Notes: generated by a model from the letters alone, not told the origin. A stretch of DNA of 64,000 nucleotides from an uncultured Blautia sp. (GCA_958367245.1 CATXEA010000002.1:168466-232465), one strand, 5' to 3'; shown: positions 1-9,097, counted from the first letter of the stretch. Numbers and translations: made by a program.

Positions 1-332
1 GCTGCGATCATCTCATCTGTAATCACTGCAGAGGAAGCGAATTTCTCGCCGCCATGTACGACACGGTGTCCGATTGCATTTACTTCTGCAAGGCTTGCGA
101 TTGCGCCTGTTTTTTCATTTGTAAGAGCATCGAGAACCATCTGGATTGCTTCTTTATGTGTAGGCATAGCTGCCTCTGTGATTTCTTTGTCACAGCCTGC
201 TTTCTGATATACAAGACGTCCGTCAATACCGATTCTCTCGCAAAGACCTTTTGCAAGAACTGCCTCTGTATCAGAGTTGATGAGCTGATATTTAAGGGAA
301 GAACTTCCACAGTTGATTACCAATACATTCAT
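1..332 (-). CDS. ackA: acetate kinase, N-terminal part (cut by window edge)
   Basis: Acetate kinase makes ATP and acetate from acetyl phosphate in the cytoplasm. The translation opens MNVLVINCGSSSLKYQL, the ASKHA-fold N-terminal signature of the family with the conserved Asn and Ser residues, and continues through VNAIGHRVVHGGE, also typical. About 110 of roughly 400 codons are inside the window; the rest lies beyond base 1. A TAGGAGAG ribosome site sits before the ATG. It lies 37 bases downstream of pta on the same strand, the usual order for the phosphate acetyltransferase-acetate kinase pathway, so the two are very likely cotranscribed. Identification is secure although the catalytic C-terminal half is not visible. 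Confidence 0.96.
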   Translation of the reverse strand, partial: MNVLVINCGSSSLKYQLINSDTEAVLAKGLCERIGIDGRLVYQKAGCDKEITEAAMPTHKEAIQMVLDALTNEKTGAIASLAEVNAIGHRVVHGGEKFASSAVITDEMIA

Positions 333-369
333 GATTTTACTCTCCTAATTTTAAATAATATGTACGTTC

Positions 370-1380
<1,011 letters not shown>

Positions 1381-1414
1381 TTATTGCTCCTTTCTAAATT
1401 TCATAGCTAATACT

Positions 1415-1443
1415 ATTATAACCCCTGACTCCTTGTATTTCAA
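1415..1443 (-). promoter_or_regulatory. sigma-A promoter of pta-ackA
   Basis: On the minus strand TTGAAA (1438-1443) and a consensus TATAAT (1415-1420) are separated by exactly 17 bases, with the pta start codon about 38 bases further on. Consensus match and position make this the likely pta promoter. Confidence 0.75.
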
Positions 1444-1461
1444 GCATTTAGATGGTAGAAT
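1433..1461 (+). promoter_or_regulatory. probable promoter of tmcAL
   Basis: TTGTAT (1433-1438), 17 bases, TAGAAT (1456-1461), then about 32 bases to the tmcAL start. It overlaps the divergent pta promoter, so the two polymerases could interfere. Confidence 0.45.
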
Positions 1462-1493
1462 ATGACACAGAAAAGTTTTTTTTGAGGTGCAAT

Positions 1494-2795
1494 ATGAAAA
1501 CTGTCGGAATTATCGCAGAATACAACCCTTTTCACAAAGGACATGAATATCAGATACAGTATGCGAAGGAAAAGCTTCGTGCAGATTATACAATCATTGC
1601 CATGAGCGGTGACTTCGTTCAAAGGGGAACTCCCGCTCTTTTCCCCAAACACCTCCGCGCGGAAATGGCTCTTCGCTGCGGCGCAGACCTTGTGCTGGAG
1701 CTGCCTGTTTCCGCCTCCACTGCAAGCGCAGAGTTTTTTGCCCAAAGCGGCGTTCAGTTGCTTGACTCTCTTGGTGTTGTGGATATGCTCTGTTTCGGAA
1801 GTGAAGCCGGAGAAATTTCCGGACTGATGGAACTTGCTCATCTTCTTGTAAAAGAGCCGCCCGTCTATCAGATACTTCTGAAAGAGTTTTTGAGCAAAGG
1901 CTTGAGTTTTCCTGCTGCCAGAAGCCGAGCAATACTTGATTATTTCAAAAATCCCGAAAACTTTCCGGAGGATGATTTCGGCGGTGTGCTTCGGCCTCTT
2001 TACCATGAGATTTCTCAAATCCTTTCAGCGCCGAACAATATTCTTGGGATTGAATACTGCAAAGCCCTGATTCGTCTTGGCAGTTCCATGAAACCTGTGA
2101 CTATCCGGCGGGAAGGACATGGATATCACGACACCAACGCCTCTTTGGGAAGCTTCGCCTCTGCCACAGCCATTCGGAAGATGGCATCTGATATAAGCGC
2201 AGAGTCTGTCTCAGATTCCGATACGTTTGAAGAACTTATGACAAAGGCAACAGAGTTTCTTCCTATTAATATATCTGCATTGTTTAAGAAAGCATTGAGG
2301 GAAAAAGAATTTCTTACAGAAGACGATTTGGATATCCTTCTTCATTATGCCCTTCTTCGGGAAAGTTCAGATAGCATGAAAAATTATCTTGATCTTTCAC
2401 CGGAGCTGGCGCAGAGAATCCTGAAACATAGAAATGCCTATCAGGGTTTCTCTCAGTTTATCCCTCTTCTGAAGACAAAGGAGCTGACCCATACAAGAAT
2501 CCAGAGGGCTCTTCTTCACCTACTCCTTGGAATCCGGACTGCCCCTGATACTCTCCCCTACGCCCGCGTTCTGGGCTTTCGCAAAGAGAGTTCTGCGCTC
2601 CTTAAATCCATCAAGCAAAACAGCAGGATTCCTCTGATAACGAAGCTTGCAGACGCATCCCCTCTTCTTGATGAAACCGGAAAACTGCTTCTTGAAGAGA
2701 CTGTCTTCGCTTCCAATCTCTACGAAGCTCTTCTCTCTCATAAGGCAAATCGAACATTTATACATGAATATGAAAAGCAGATTGTAATCTTATAA
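1494..2795 (+). CDS. tmcAL: tRNA(Met) cytidine acetate ligase (TmcAL)
   Basis: TmcAL uses ATP and acetate to acetylate cytidine-34 of elongator tRNA-Met (family first annotated as YlbM, nucleotidyltransferase). The N-terminus MKTVGIIAEYNPFHKGHEYQ contains the HxGH nucleotide-binding motif of this family, followed by MSGDFVQRGTPALFPK; 433 residues is near the usual length. An in-frame ATG 42 bases upstream exists, but the TGAGGTG site directly before base 1494 and the family N-terminus favour the start given here. Its use of free acetate makes its place beside pta-ackA notable. It stands alone on the plus strand and ends at a shared bidirectional terminator. Confidence 0.93.
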   Translation: MKTVGIIAEYNPFHKGHEYQIQYAKEKLRADYTIIAMSGDFVQRGTPALFPKHLRAEMALRCGADLVLELPVSASTASAEFFAQSGVQLLDSLGVVDMLCFGSEAGEISGLMELAHLLVKEPPVYQILLKEFLSKGLSFPAARSRAILDYFKNPENFPEDDFGGVLRPLYHEISQILSAPNNILGIEYCKALIRLGSSMKPVTIRREGHGYHDTNASLGSFASATAIRKMASDISAESVSDSDTFEELMTKATEFLPINISALFKKALREKEFLTEDDLDILLHYALLRESSDSMKNYLDLSPELAQRILKHRNAYQGFSQFIPLLKTKELTHTRIQRALLHLLLGIRTAPDTLPYARVLGFRKESSALLKSIKQNSRIPLITKLADASPLLDETGKLLLEETVFASNLYEALLSHKANRTFIHEYEKQIVIL

Positions 2796-2803
2796 ATTTT
2801 TTC

Positions 2804-2843
2804 AAAAAACCGCTGGAAATCCCCAAAATTTCCAACGGTTTTT
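2804..2843. terminator. bidirectional terminator between tmcAL and trpZ
   Basis: A GC-bearing stem (CCGCTGGAAAT paired with ATTTCCAACGG) flanked by A-run on the left and T-run on the right lies between two convergent genes, so it can stop transcription from both sides. Confidence 0.85.
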
Positions 2844-2863
2844 ATGTATCCGAAAATCATTCC

Positions 2864-3637
2864 CTAGTTTCCGCACTCTATACTGATTTCATTGAATTTT
2901 GCCAGTATGTTGTCTATTCCCATTCCCGCTTTTTCTTCCCCTGAACAGTCAATTACGTTTTCTCCCTGGTGCATCATGAGAAGCCGGTTTCCGTATTCCA
3001 CTGCATAGCGAAGATTATGAGTCACCATAATAGCAGTCAGGTTTTTTTCTTTTACAAGGCGACCTGTAAGCTCCATAATAATCTCTGCTGTTTTCGGGTC
3101 AAGTGCTGCCGTATGTTCATCCAGAATCAGGAACTCAATTGGCGTCATAGTAGACATGAGCAGTGCCATTGCCTGACGCTGACCGCCGGAAAGAGATCCG
3201 ACTTTCACATCCAGCTTATCCTCCAGCCCCAGATTTAAAGGGCGGAGAAGCTCGCGGTAATCGTTAATCCGCGCTTTATTTGTTCCTCTTGTCAGGCCAA
3301 AACATTTGCCTTTATGATCTGCCAACGACATATTTTCCAATATAGTCATTCCGGGACAGGTGCCAAGGGCAGGATTCTGGTAAACACGGCCGATTTTTCT
3401 GTTTCGTTTAAATTCTTTTTCCCGGGTGATGTCCCTGCCATCCAGAAAAATACTTCCGGATTCAATGGGAATACTTCCGCAGATGATATTCAGCATTGAG
3501 GTTTTGCCGGATCCGTTGCTTCCGACAACGGAAACGAATTCCCCTTTCTTCACTGTCAGGTCATACCCTTTAAACAGACACATTTCATTTACGGTTCCGG
3601 GATTATAATATTTATATATGTTTTTCAATTCAAGCAT
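2864..3637 (-). CDS. trpZ: ABC transporter ATP-binding protein, tryptophan-type importer
   Basis: ATPase subunit powering uptake through the neighbouring permease. The 257-residue protein has Walker A GSNGSGKT (about residue 39), the signature LSGGQRQ and Walker B with the uncommon LILDEHTAALDP. The DEHTAALDP form is seen in ATPases paired with ABC_sub_bind-type binding proteins. It is the last gene of a three-gene operon and overlaps the permease stop/start region by eight bases, indicating translational coupling. Substrate assignment rests on the upstream T-box that reads a Trp codon, not on the ATPase itself. Confidence 0.9.
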   Translation of the reverse strand: MLELKNIYKYYNPGTVNEMCLFKGYDLTVKKGEFVSVVGSNGSGKTSMLNIICGSIPIESGSIFLDGRDITREKEFKRNRKIGRVYQNPALGTCPGMTILENMSLADHKGKCFGLTRGTNKARINDYRELLRPLNLGLEDKLDVKVGSLSGGQRQAMALLMSTMTPIEFLILDEHTAALDPKTAEIIMELTGRLVKEKNLTAIMVTHNLRYAVEYGNRLLMMHQGENVIDCSGEEKAGMGIDNILAKFNEISIECGN

Positions 3638-4511
3638 TTGTCTTTACCTTCTTCTTTCTCTCCATACTGATCAGGAGAATAATCAAAAACAACGCAGCCG
3701 TAATAAATTTCATATCCATAGGCTCGAAGTTTCTCATAGCAACAGCAGTACATGCCTTGTAAAACACAGATCCCAGAATCACTGCAGTAGTTGCCTTCAC
3801 AAAAGAGGCTTTTCTGAAAACTCCTGTTCCAATAATCACACTGGCAAGACCAATCACAATCGCCCCGGTTCCCATGGAAATTTCAAAAACGCGTTCCTCC
3901 TGACAGAATATTGCGCCGGAAAAAGAAATCAATCCGTTGGCAATGGCAAGTCCCAGGATTTTCACATTCCCTTCATCTCTGGCAAGAGCTGTCACAAGTC
4001 TGTCATTGTCTCCTGCAGCCCTTAAAAGAAAACCGGATTTCGTATTCATATAAAAATCAAGGAGCAGTTTTGCCGCCAGAGTCAGGACGCAAATGACGAG
4101 AAGGGTTCCGTAGGGCTTCATCTTTTCCGGAAGAAAATTTTCCAGAAATTCGTTTTTAAAAATTGTCTCTTTGGAAAAAAGCGGTACATTGGAAGTTCCA
4201 GCAATTCTAAGATTCACCGTCCAAAGAGCCGTCATCATAATAATACCGGAGAGAAGGTCACGAACTTTTCCTTTCACATGGATCAGACCTGTACAGATTC
4301 CCGCAGCTGCGCCGGATATAAACGCTGCCAGAAGAGTAAGAAAGGGATTTGTCCCTCTTGTGATCAGCGCTGCACTCACCGCCGCTCCCAGCGGAAAACT
4401 TCCGTCTGCAGTAAGATCCGGAAAATCCAGTATTTTATATGTGATATACACGCCTAAAGCAAGAATTCCGTAAATCAGTCCCTGCTCCAGAATTGTGATA
4501 AAAAAATCCAT
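3630..4511 (-). CDS. trpY: ABC transporter permease, tryptophan-type importer
   Basis: Membrane channel of the importer, 293 residues with about eight hydrophobic segments. It belongs to the branched-chain/BPD_transp_2 permease superfamily; the ITYKILDFPDLTADGSFPLG stretch near the N-terminus is characteristic of permeases that work with ABC_sub_bind proteins. A GGAGGACAGGGAC site precedes the ATG. It sits 24 bases after the binding-protein gene and overlaps the ATPase gene. Tryptophan as substrate is inferred from the operon's leader. Confidence 0.9.
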   Translation of the reverse strand: MDFFITILEQGLIYGILALGVYITYKILDFPDLTADGSFPLGAAVSAALITRGTNPFLTLLAAFISGAAAGICTGLIHVKGKVRDLLSGIIMMTALWTVNLRIAGTSNVPLFSKETIFKNEFLENFLPEKMKPYGTLLVICVLTLAAKLLLDFYMNTKSGFLLRAAGDNDRLVTALARDEGNVKILGLAIANGLISFSGAIFCQEERVFEISMGTGAIVIGLASVIIGTGVFRKASFVKATTAVILGSVFYKACTAVAMRNFEPMDMKFITAALFLIILLISMERKKKVKTNA

Positions 4512-4535
4512 GTCCCTGTCCTCCGCTTTTGTCCC

Positions 4536-5531
4536 TTATTCTTCTGTAATCTCATCAAATGCCTCTGCTGCACTGTCCATGAGTTCTTCCGGCACTTCAA
4601 CTCCGAGATTTTCCGCCACTTTCCTGTTTACATAGAAGCTTGCTTCTTCAATTGTTTCGTAAGGCAACTGGGAGGCTTTTGCCTCACCTTTTAAGATCTG
4701 AGCCGCCATCTTTCCTGTCTGCCTGCCAAGGGCAATATAATCAAGTCCCTCCGCCGCAAGACATCCGATTTTTACCTGCTCAATCTCGCTTCCAAAAACC
4801 GGAATATTTTTCTCATTTGCCATCTCCAGAATTGCCGGAAGGGAACTGACAACCGTATTATCTGTAAGGTTTGTCAGACAATCCACTTTTTCGAGGAGTC
4901 CCTGTGCTGCAAGAGGAATGTCTGAAGTGGCTGTAATACCGGCTGTTTCAATGGTAAAGTCATAATCTGATGCAAGGGCTTCGTATTCCTTGATTGCGGA
5001 TTCTGAATTCGCTTCGCTTGTCGTATATAGAATTCCAATGATCTTGGCTTCCGGAAGCATGGTTCGTATCATTTCAAGCTGTTGTTCTACCGGAAGCTTA
5101 TCGGAGGTTCCCGTCACCTCTCCTGCAGGATTCCCCTCCTCATCTGCAAGTTCTGCTGCCACCGGATCTGTAACCGCCGTATATATGACCGGGATTTCCG
5201 TTTCCATTGCCGCGTTAAAACAGCTCTGGGCGCTCGGTGTGGCAATACCGCAGATAAGGTCTGTATCTGATGTGGCAAAGCTTGCGGAAATCTGTCCTGC
5301 CGTTCCCATATCTGCCGCTGCGTTTTTATATTCCACCGTGAGGTTTTTTCCCTCCTCAATGCCCTCTTCCTTCAGTCCTTCCAGAAATCCCTCTCTGCAA
5401 TTATCAAGGGAACCATGCTCTGCAAACTGCTCTATACTGATTTTATATTCGTCTTCCGTTGCATAAACTGCCGTTGTTCCTGTCAGTGCCATTGTTAAAA
5501 CTGCTGCGCTTACAATCATTAATTTTCTCAT
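4536..5531 (-). CDS. trpX: ABC transporter substrate-binding protein, probable tryptophan binder
   Basis: Extracellular substrate-binding protein of the ABC_sub_bind family (TrpX/LplB-like fold with two Rossmann lobes). The start chosen gives MRKLMIVSAAVLTMALTG, a clean signal peptide with cleavage after AVYA; an in-frame ATG 78 bases upstream would put charged residues before it and lacks a ribosome site, whereas AGAGGAG precedes base 5531. Family features include the GTAGQISASFATSDTDLI region and the GILYTTSEANS strand-loop. There is no lipobox cysteine, unusual for a Gram-positive binding protein. First gene of the trpXYZ operon; expression is expected to rise when Trp-tRNA is uncharged. 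Confidence 0.9.
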   Translation of the reverse strand: MRKLMIVSAAVLTMALTGTTAVYATEDEYKISIEQFAEHGSLDNCREGFLEGLKEEGIEEGKNLTVEYKNAAADMGTAGQISASFATSDTDLICGIATPSAQSCFNAAMETEIPVIYTAVTDPVAAELADEEGNPAGEVTGTSDKLPVEQQLEMIRTMLPEAKIIGILYTTSEANSESAIKEYEALASDYDFTIETAGITATSDIPLAAQGLLEKVDCLTNLTDNTVVSSLPAILEMANEKNIPVFGSEIEQVKIGCLAAEGLDYIALGRQTGKMAAQILKGEAKASQLPYETIEEASFYVNRKVAENLGVEVPEELMDSAAEAFDEITEE

Positions 5532-5681
5532 AATCTTTTCTCCTCTTTCTACACTATGTTTTTGGGTTTTCTCTGCCTGCTGTCTGTAAGAAAGATTGAG
5601 GATGGCCACTGTTCTTTTCAGGAACCCCGGACGCTTCTGAAAAAAGCTTCTTTTCCTTCCCGATTCTAAGGAATGAAAAAA

Positions 5682-5955
5682 ACCGTCTCAAACGAATCCT
5701 TTCGCTTGAGACGGTAATAAGAATCTTATTATCGCGGTACCACTCAAATTGACAAAATGTCCACTTTCTCATGTACAAACATACACTCCTGATTGATAAC
5801 GGGTTCGGTTCCCGTCGGCGCCTACTCCTTTATCCAAAAAATTTCGGGCCGCCCTCGAAAGGCCATTCAACAATCTGCTTCATGCGGAATCACACCAACG
5901 CCGCTCTCTGTAATGCTGCCTGATTGTTTACTCCTCTTTCTCATCGGTTTATCTG
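5682..5955 (-). promoter_or_regulatory. T-box leader with Trp (TGG) specifier
   Basis: Reading the minus strand: Stem I with an AGTA/GAA internal loop (AGTA around 5929-5932), the loop's 3' strand GAATGG with TGG at 5865-5863, an AGAGAG element, the invariant T-box TGGTACCGCG at 5742-5733, and a terminator stem ACCGTCTCAA/TTGAGACGGT (5715-5682) followed by a T-run. The helix GATTGTT pairs with AACAATC, framing the specifier loop so that TGG (Trp) is the codon read. Uncharged tRNA-Trp should pair with the T-box and favour antitermination, switching on trpXYZ. Confidence 0.93.
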
Positions 5956-5961
5956 GTTGCT

Positions 5962-5990
5962 ACTTTACCACTTTGAATTGTCATTGTCAA
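5962..5990 (-). promoter_or_regulatory. promoter of the T-box/trpXYZ transcript
   Basis: Minus-strand TTGACA (5985-5990), 17 bases, TAAAGT (5962-5967). The -35 is consensus and the -10 weak; it lies just upstream of Stem I. Confidence 0.55.
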
Positions 5991-6009
5991 TAGTTTTTTA
6001 TTTCTTTTT

Positions 6010-6654
6010 TTAATCCCTGTTCATCCTCTCCTGAATATCCTTCCACGCTTCCTCGTCGATTTCTTCATCCCGAAACAGTTTCCGCCTGTCTGCATCTGTA
6101 ATTGTACGGATTACCCTGCATGGATTTCCCGCTGCAATACACCAGTCCGGAATATCCTTTGTGACAACACTTCCTGCCCCGATTACAGTATTGCTTCCAA
6201 TATGTACTCCCGGACATACGACGGTGTTTCCACCAATCCATACATTGTCTCCTATTGTCACTGCTTTGCCATATTCATAAGCGGAATTACGGCTCACCGG
6301 ATGAACGGGATGCCCTGCTGTATAAATTGCCACATTTGGAGCAAGCTGACAGTTATCTCCGATTCTAATTTTCGCCACATCAAGAAGCGTACAGTTATAG
6401 TTCGCGAAGAAATTTTTGCCGACTTCGATATGTTTTCCATAGTCGCAGTAAAAAGGCGGATTGATGAAAGCATCTTCTGATTTTCCCAAAAGCTCCTTTA
6501 CCACCTCTTTGATTCCGTCGAAGTCAGAGCGGTCCATAAAATTCAGCTTTTGCAAAATCCTCCTGCATACAAGCTGCTCCTCAAAAACTGCTTCGTCTGA
6601 TATATAAGCCATCTCTGCATCTCTGCGCTGTATGTTTGTCATTTTTGTTTTCAT
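6010..6654 (-). CDS. sugar O-acetyltransferase, maltose acetyltransferase type
   Basis: Left-handed beta-helix (hexapeptide repeat) acetyl-CoA-dependent O-acetyltransferase of the Maa/NodL/LacA group. Visible features are the N-terminal Mac domain (about residues 8-60), the FYCDYGKHIEVGKNFFANYN strand, the catalytic His in TAGHPVHP, and repeats ending GAGSVVTKDIPDWCIAAGNP with the usual NPCRVIR tail. The 214-residue length is slightly over the family norm. The first ATG has a poor ribosome site and a second ATG four codons on is possible. Physiological sugar substrate cannot be told. Transcribed alone from a consensus promoter. Confidence 0.9.
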   Translation of the reverse strand: MKTKMTNIQRRDAEMAYISDEAVFEEQLVCRRILQKLNFMDRSDFDGIKEVVKELLGKSEDAFINPPFYCDYGKHIEVGKNFFANYNCTLLDVAKIRIGDNCQLAPNVAIYTAGHPVHPVSRNSAYEYGKAVTIGDNVWIGGNTVVCPGVHIGSNTVIGAGSVVTKDIPDWCIAAGNPCRVIRTITDADRRKLFRDEEIDEEAWKDIQERMNRD

Positions 6655-6744
6655 CCTGTCTTTACCGCCTTTCCAAGCTTTCTTCTTTTCATTTATAATT
6701 TCAGCCTTTTCGCTCCGAACCTTACAACATTCGAACTGTTATTA

Positions 6745-6773
6745 ATTATATGTTTTCTGCTGATAACTGTCAA
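6745..6773 (-). promoter_or_regulatory. promoter of the sugar O-acetyltransferase gene
   Basis: Perfect minus-strand TTGACA (6768-6773) and TATAAT (6745-6750) with 17-base spacing, leaving a leader of about 85 bases. It lies immediately after the stop of the Na/Pi transporter gene. Confidence 0.8.
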
Positions 6774-6798
6774 TGTCTTCTTGTGGCGCAGCCTTTCT

Positions 6799-8445
6799 TC
6801 ATTCCTGCGCAGGGGCCATTTTCATCATCTCGTCTGCGATATTTAACGCATGGTCTCCAATACGCTCAAAGTCTGTCAGCATCTCAGAGAAAAGAATCCC
6901 TCCTTCATCTGTGCATTTTCCCGAACGGATTCTTGCATACATATTTTCCCTGAAAGCTTCTGTCATATCGTCGATTTTCTGCTCCATACCTGCAATTTTT
7001 TTATTCCAGAAAGCAATATCTGACGGCTTCTCCATCATATACTCAAATAGTTTTGTGCAGATTCCCTTCATCTGCCCCAATTCTTCATTTGCCTGATCTG
7101 AAAAATGAATTCCCATCTCTGCAATCCGGTTGGAATATCCTGCAATATTCATCGCATGGTCGCTGATTCTTTCAATATTGCCTGTAACAGAAAACAGAGA
7201 ATTAAAAATCTGACTTCCTGTTCTCGTCGTCTCATAGGAACCTGCAGAAGTAATATATTTCGATATTTCCTTATTCAGGAAATCTACATACTCCTCTCTT
7301 TCTTCCACAGCTTCGAATTTATCCCTGTCTCGTTCTGTTACTGCATCAAAGGCTTCTGCCACATTGCTGCGCGCCATCCCCATCATCCGCATAAGCTCTT
7401 TCTTAATTCCCTCCATGCAGATTACGGATGCGCCAAGCTTTTCCGTATTGATATGTTTGATATCCAGAAGATACTGCACACGCATTCCCTCTGTTTCTTC
7501 TTTTGCTCCCCTGTCTTTTAAAATCGCAACTGCGATTTTACCCAGATAGGTTCCTACAGGAAGCAGAAGAATTGTCGTAACCACGTTGAACATTGTATGC
7601 AGGTTGGCAATCTGCGCCGGAGCATTTCCCGGCGTCCATCCTTCCACCATCCGGATAACCGGTGTCGCAAGACATAAAACCGTAAAAATCACTGTACCGA
7701 ATACATTGAACATTATGTGGATAAGTGTTGTTCTCTTTGCATTTCTGCTCGTACCTATGGAAGCAAGAAATGCGGTGATGCAGGTACCGATATTTTGTCC
7801 GAATAATACAAAAGCCGCGCTTTTCAGACCTATCATTCCGCTTCCCGCCAGAGTCTGCAGAATACCTACCGACGCAGACGATGACTGAATCAATGCAGTA
7901 AATATGGTTCCTGCCGCAATTCCGAGAATCGGATTTTCAAATTTCGTAAGAATGCTTACAAAGCTTTCAGAATCTGCCAGCGGTTTCATAGCGGTTCCCA
8001 TCATTTCCATACCGATAAAGAGAACGCCCAGCCCTGCCATAATTTCTCCTATATGCTTTATTTTTTCATTTTTCAGAAATACGATAGCAGCTACTCCCAG
8101 AAATGCTACAAGGGGAGCAATCTCTCCTACATCAAGCGCAATAAGCTGACCGGTAATCGTTGTACCGATATTCGCGCCCATAATGATCCAGATTGCCTGA
8201 TTCAGAGTCATCATCCCCGAATTAACAAATCCCACTACCATAACTGTAGTTGCTGACGATGACTGAATCACCGCAGTAATCAGAGCGCCTACAATCACGC
8301 CTACAAATCTGTTCGCAGTGAGTCTTTCCAGTATCACTTTCATCTTATTGCCTGCCGCAGCTTCAAGCCCTGTACTCATCATCTGCATTCCATAGAGAAA
8401 TAAAGCCAGACCTCCAAGTAATCCCATAATATATGTAAAATTCAT
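6799..8445 (-). CDS. Na+/phosphate cotransporter with C-terminal PhoU domain
   Basis: Predicted sodium-coupled phosphate transporter in the cytoplasmic membrane (Na_Pi_cotrans family, YjbB/NptA type). The hallmark inverted repeat motifs are visible twice: QSSSAT near residue 60 and QSSSAS near residue 185, each within glycine-rich membrane segments. Residues from about 330 to 548 are hydrophilic and helical with a PhoU-like pattern (ISDHAMNIAGYSNRIAEMG and later ERIGDHALNIADEM). The 548-residue length is normal. The start has AGAGGATGG upstream. A 28-codon membrane peptide gene ends 15 bases before it and should be cotranscribed. Confidence 0.92.
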   Translation of the reverse strand: MNFTYIMGLLGGLALFLYGMQMMSTGLEAAAGNKMKVILERLTANRFVGVIVGALITAVIQSSSATTVMVVGFVNSGMMTLNQAIWIIMGANIGTTITGQLIALDVGEIAPLVAFLGVAAIVFLKNEKIKHIGEIMAGLGVLFIGMEMMGTAMKPLADSESFVSILTKFENPILGIAAGTIFTALIQSSSASVGILQTLAGSGMIGLKSAAFVLFGQNIGTCITAFLASIGTSRNAKRTTLIHIMFNVFGTVIFTVLCLATPVIRMVEGWTPGNAPAQIANLHTMFNVVTTILLLPVGTYLGKIAVAILKDRGAKEETEGMRVQYLLDIKHINTEKLGASVICMEGIKKELMRMMGMARSNVAEAFDAVTERDRDKFEAVEEREEYVDFLNKEISKYITSAGSYETTRTGSQIFNSLFSVTGNIERISDHAMNIAGYSNRIAEMGIHFSDQANEELGQMKGICTKLFEYMMEKPSDIAFWNKKIAGMEQKIDDMTEAFRENMYARIRSGKCTDEGGILFSEMLTDFERIGDHALNIADEMMKMAPAQE

Positions 8446-8460
8446 TTTTCCATCCTCTTT

Positions 8461-8547
8461 TTATCTTTTATTATCAATCCACCAGCCCCAGATTCCTGCT
8501 GCCAGCGCAATTACACATAATACAATTACAAAAATATTTTCACCCAT
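8461..8547 (-). CDS. 28-residue single-span membrane peptide upstream of Na/Pi cotransporter
   Basis: A short reading frame begins with ATG at 8547 after a strong GGAGGACTAT ribosome site and ends with TAA at 8461. The peptide starts MGENIFVIVLCVIALAAG and ends WGWWIDNKR: one hydrophobic helix, a Trp-rich interface and a positively charged end, the shape of a small transporter accessory subunit. It lies 15 bases before the Na/Pi cotransporter gene on the same strand, so the two are probably translated from one message. I do not recognise a named family; a role in stabilising or regulating the transporter is an inference from context and shape. Confidence 0.7.
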   Translation of the reverse strand: MGENIFVIVLCVIALAAGIWGWWIDNKR

Positions 8548-8564
8548 ATAGTCCTCCTTACGGA

Positions 8565-8599
8565 AGCATACAGAAACAAGCATACTGTCTGTATGCTTT
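8565..8599 (-). promoter_or_regulatory. hairpin in the leader of the small peptide/Na-Pi transporter operon
   Basis: AAGCATACAG and CTGTATGCTT form a 10-base stem; a third copy of the element, GCATACTGT, lies within the loop so alternative pairings are possible. It ends about 17 bases before the peptide's ribosome site. The T-run is on the plus-strand side, where no gene precedes it, so a terminator role is doubtful. Confidence 0.4.
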
Positions 8600-8626
8600 C
8601 GCTTTTTTATTTTTTTGCATCAAAAC

Positions 8627-8648
8627 CATGCCTGCATATTTTCAGGCA
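8627..8648 (-). terminator. weak terminator-like hairpin after the secreted-protein gene
   Basis: ATGCCTG and CAGGCAT pair around an eight-base loop on the minus strand, followed by a short T stretch (GGTTTTG). It lies 21 bases after the stop of the secreted-protein gene. Confidence 0.35.
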
Positions 8649-8668
8649 TTGAAATTAGGGGAAAGTAT

Positions 8669-9097
8669 TCAGATTCGTTTTTTTCCATCTGATCTGTGAA
8701 GATAATTTGCGATATGTTTCTCGGAAAATTCGGAAATAAACTGTATTCCATCCGAGCTGATGTAAGATTTTCCCTCTGTAGGGATAGATATTTTCCGGCA
8801 CAGGAAATCAGGGGATGCACTTTCATCCCTTCTCTGTACCATAATCTGTATATGACTTCTGCCAAGCCCCGCAGTTCCGCGGATTCCCAGCATCTCAGCA
8901 GTACACGCCTGTTCCTCGGAAAATGTTTTATTTCCGTAAGAAATAGAGGAAGACTCTCCCTCTGAAAAAGAGTATGGGAACATGGAATCTGCTCTGACCT
9001 CTTCAAAGCACACTCCGGATACTAACAACAAAAAGGGAATCAACGCACATATAAGTTTTTTAATTCTGCTGCCGAAATCACTCTTATTACGCACCAT
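8669..9097 (-). CDS. small secreted protein of unknown function
   Basis: A 142-residue product with an N-terminal charged stretch, a hydrophobic core (KKLICALIPFLLLVSGVCF) and a probable signal-peptidase site near VRADS, so it is likely exported. The mature part is polar, Ser/Glu rich, with no recognised domain; the end carries an IANYLHRSDGKK pattern. AAGGAGCAGT precedes the ATG, which supports this frame over the overlapping 128-codon frame. It resembles poorly characterised secreted proteins scattered in Lachnospiraceae, but that is from memory. It stands alone between the MFS and Na/Pi genes. Confidence 0.6.
   Translation of the reverse strand: MVRNKSDFGSRIKKLICALIPFLLLVSGVCFEEVRADSMFPYSFSEGESSSISYGNKTFSEEQACTAEMLGIRGTAGLGRSHIQIMVQRRDESASPDFLCRKISIPTEGKSYISSDGIQFISEFSEKHIANYLHRSDGKKRI

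Noticed and set aside
5554..5778. 74-codon frame on the minus strand between the T-box and trpX
   Set aside because: It begins inside the T-box leader, has no protein-like composition and spans the terminator.
7586..8256. Long plus-strand frames opposite the Na/Pi transporter
   Set aside because: Shadows of a clearly coding minus-strand gene.
8565..8618. Rho-independent terminator on the plus strand (hairpin plus T-run)
   Set aside because: It has the right form, but no plus-strand gene lies upstream to be terminated.
8620..9006. 128-codon frame overlapping the secreted protein gene
   Set aside because: No ribosome site or signal peptide; the other frame has both.
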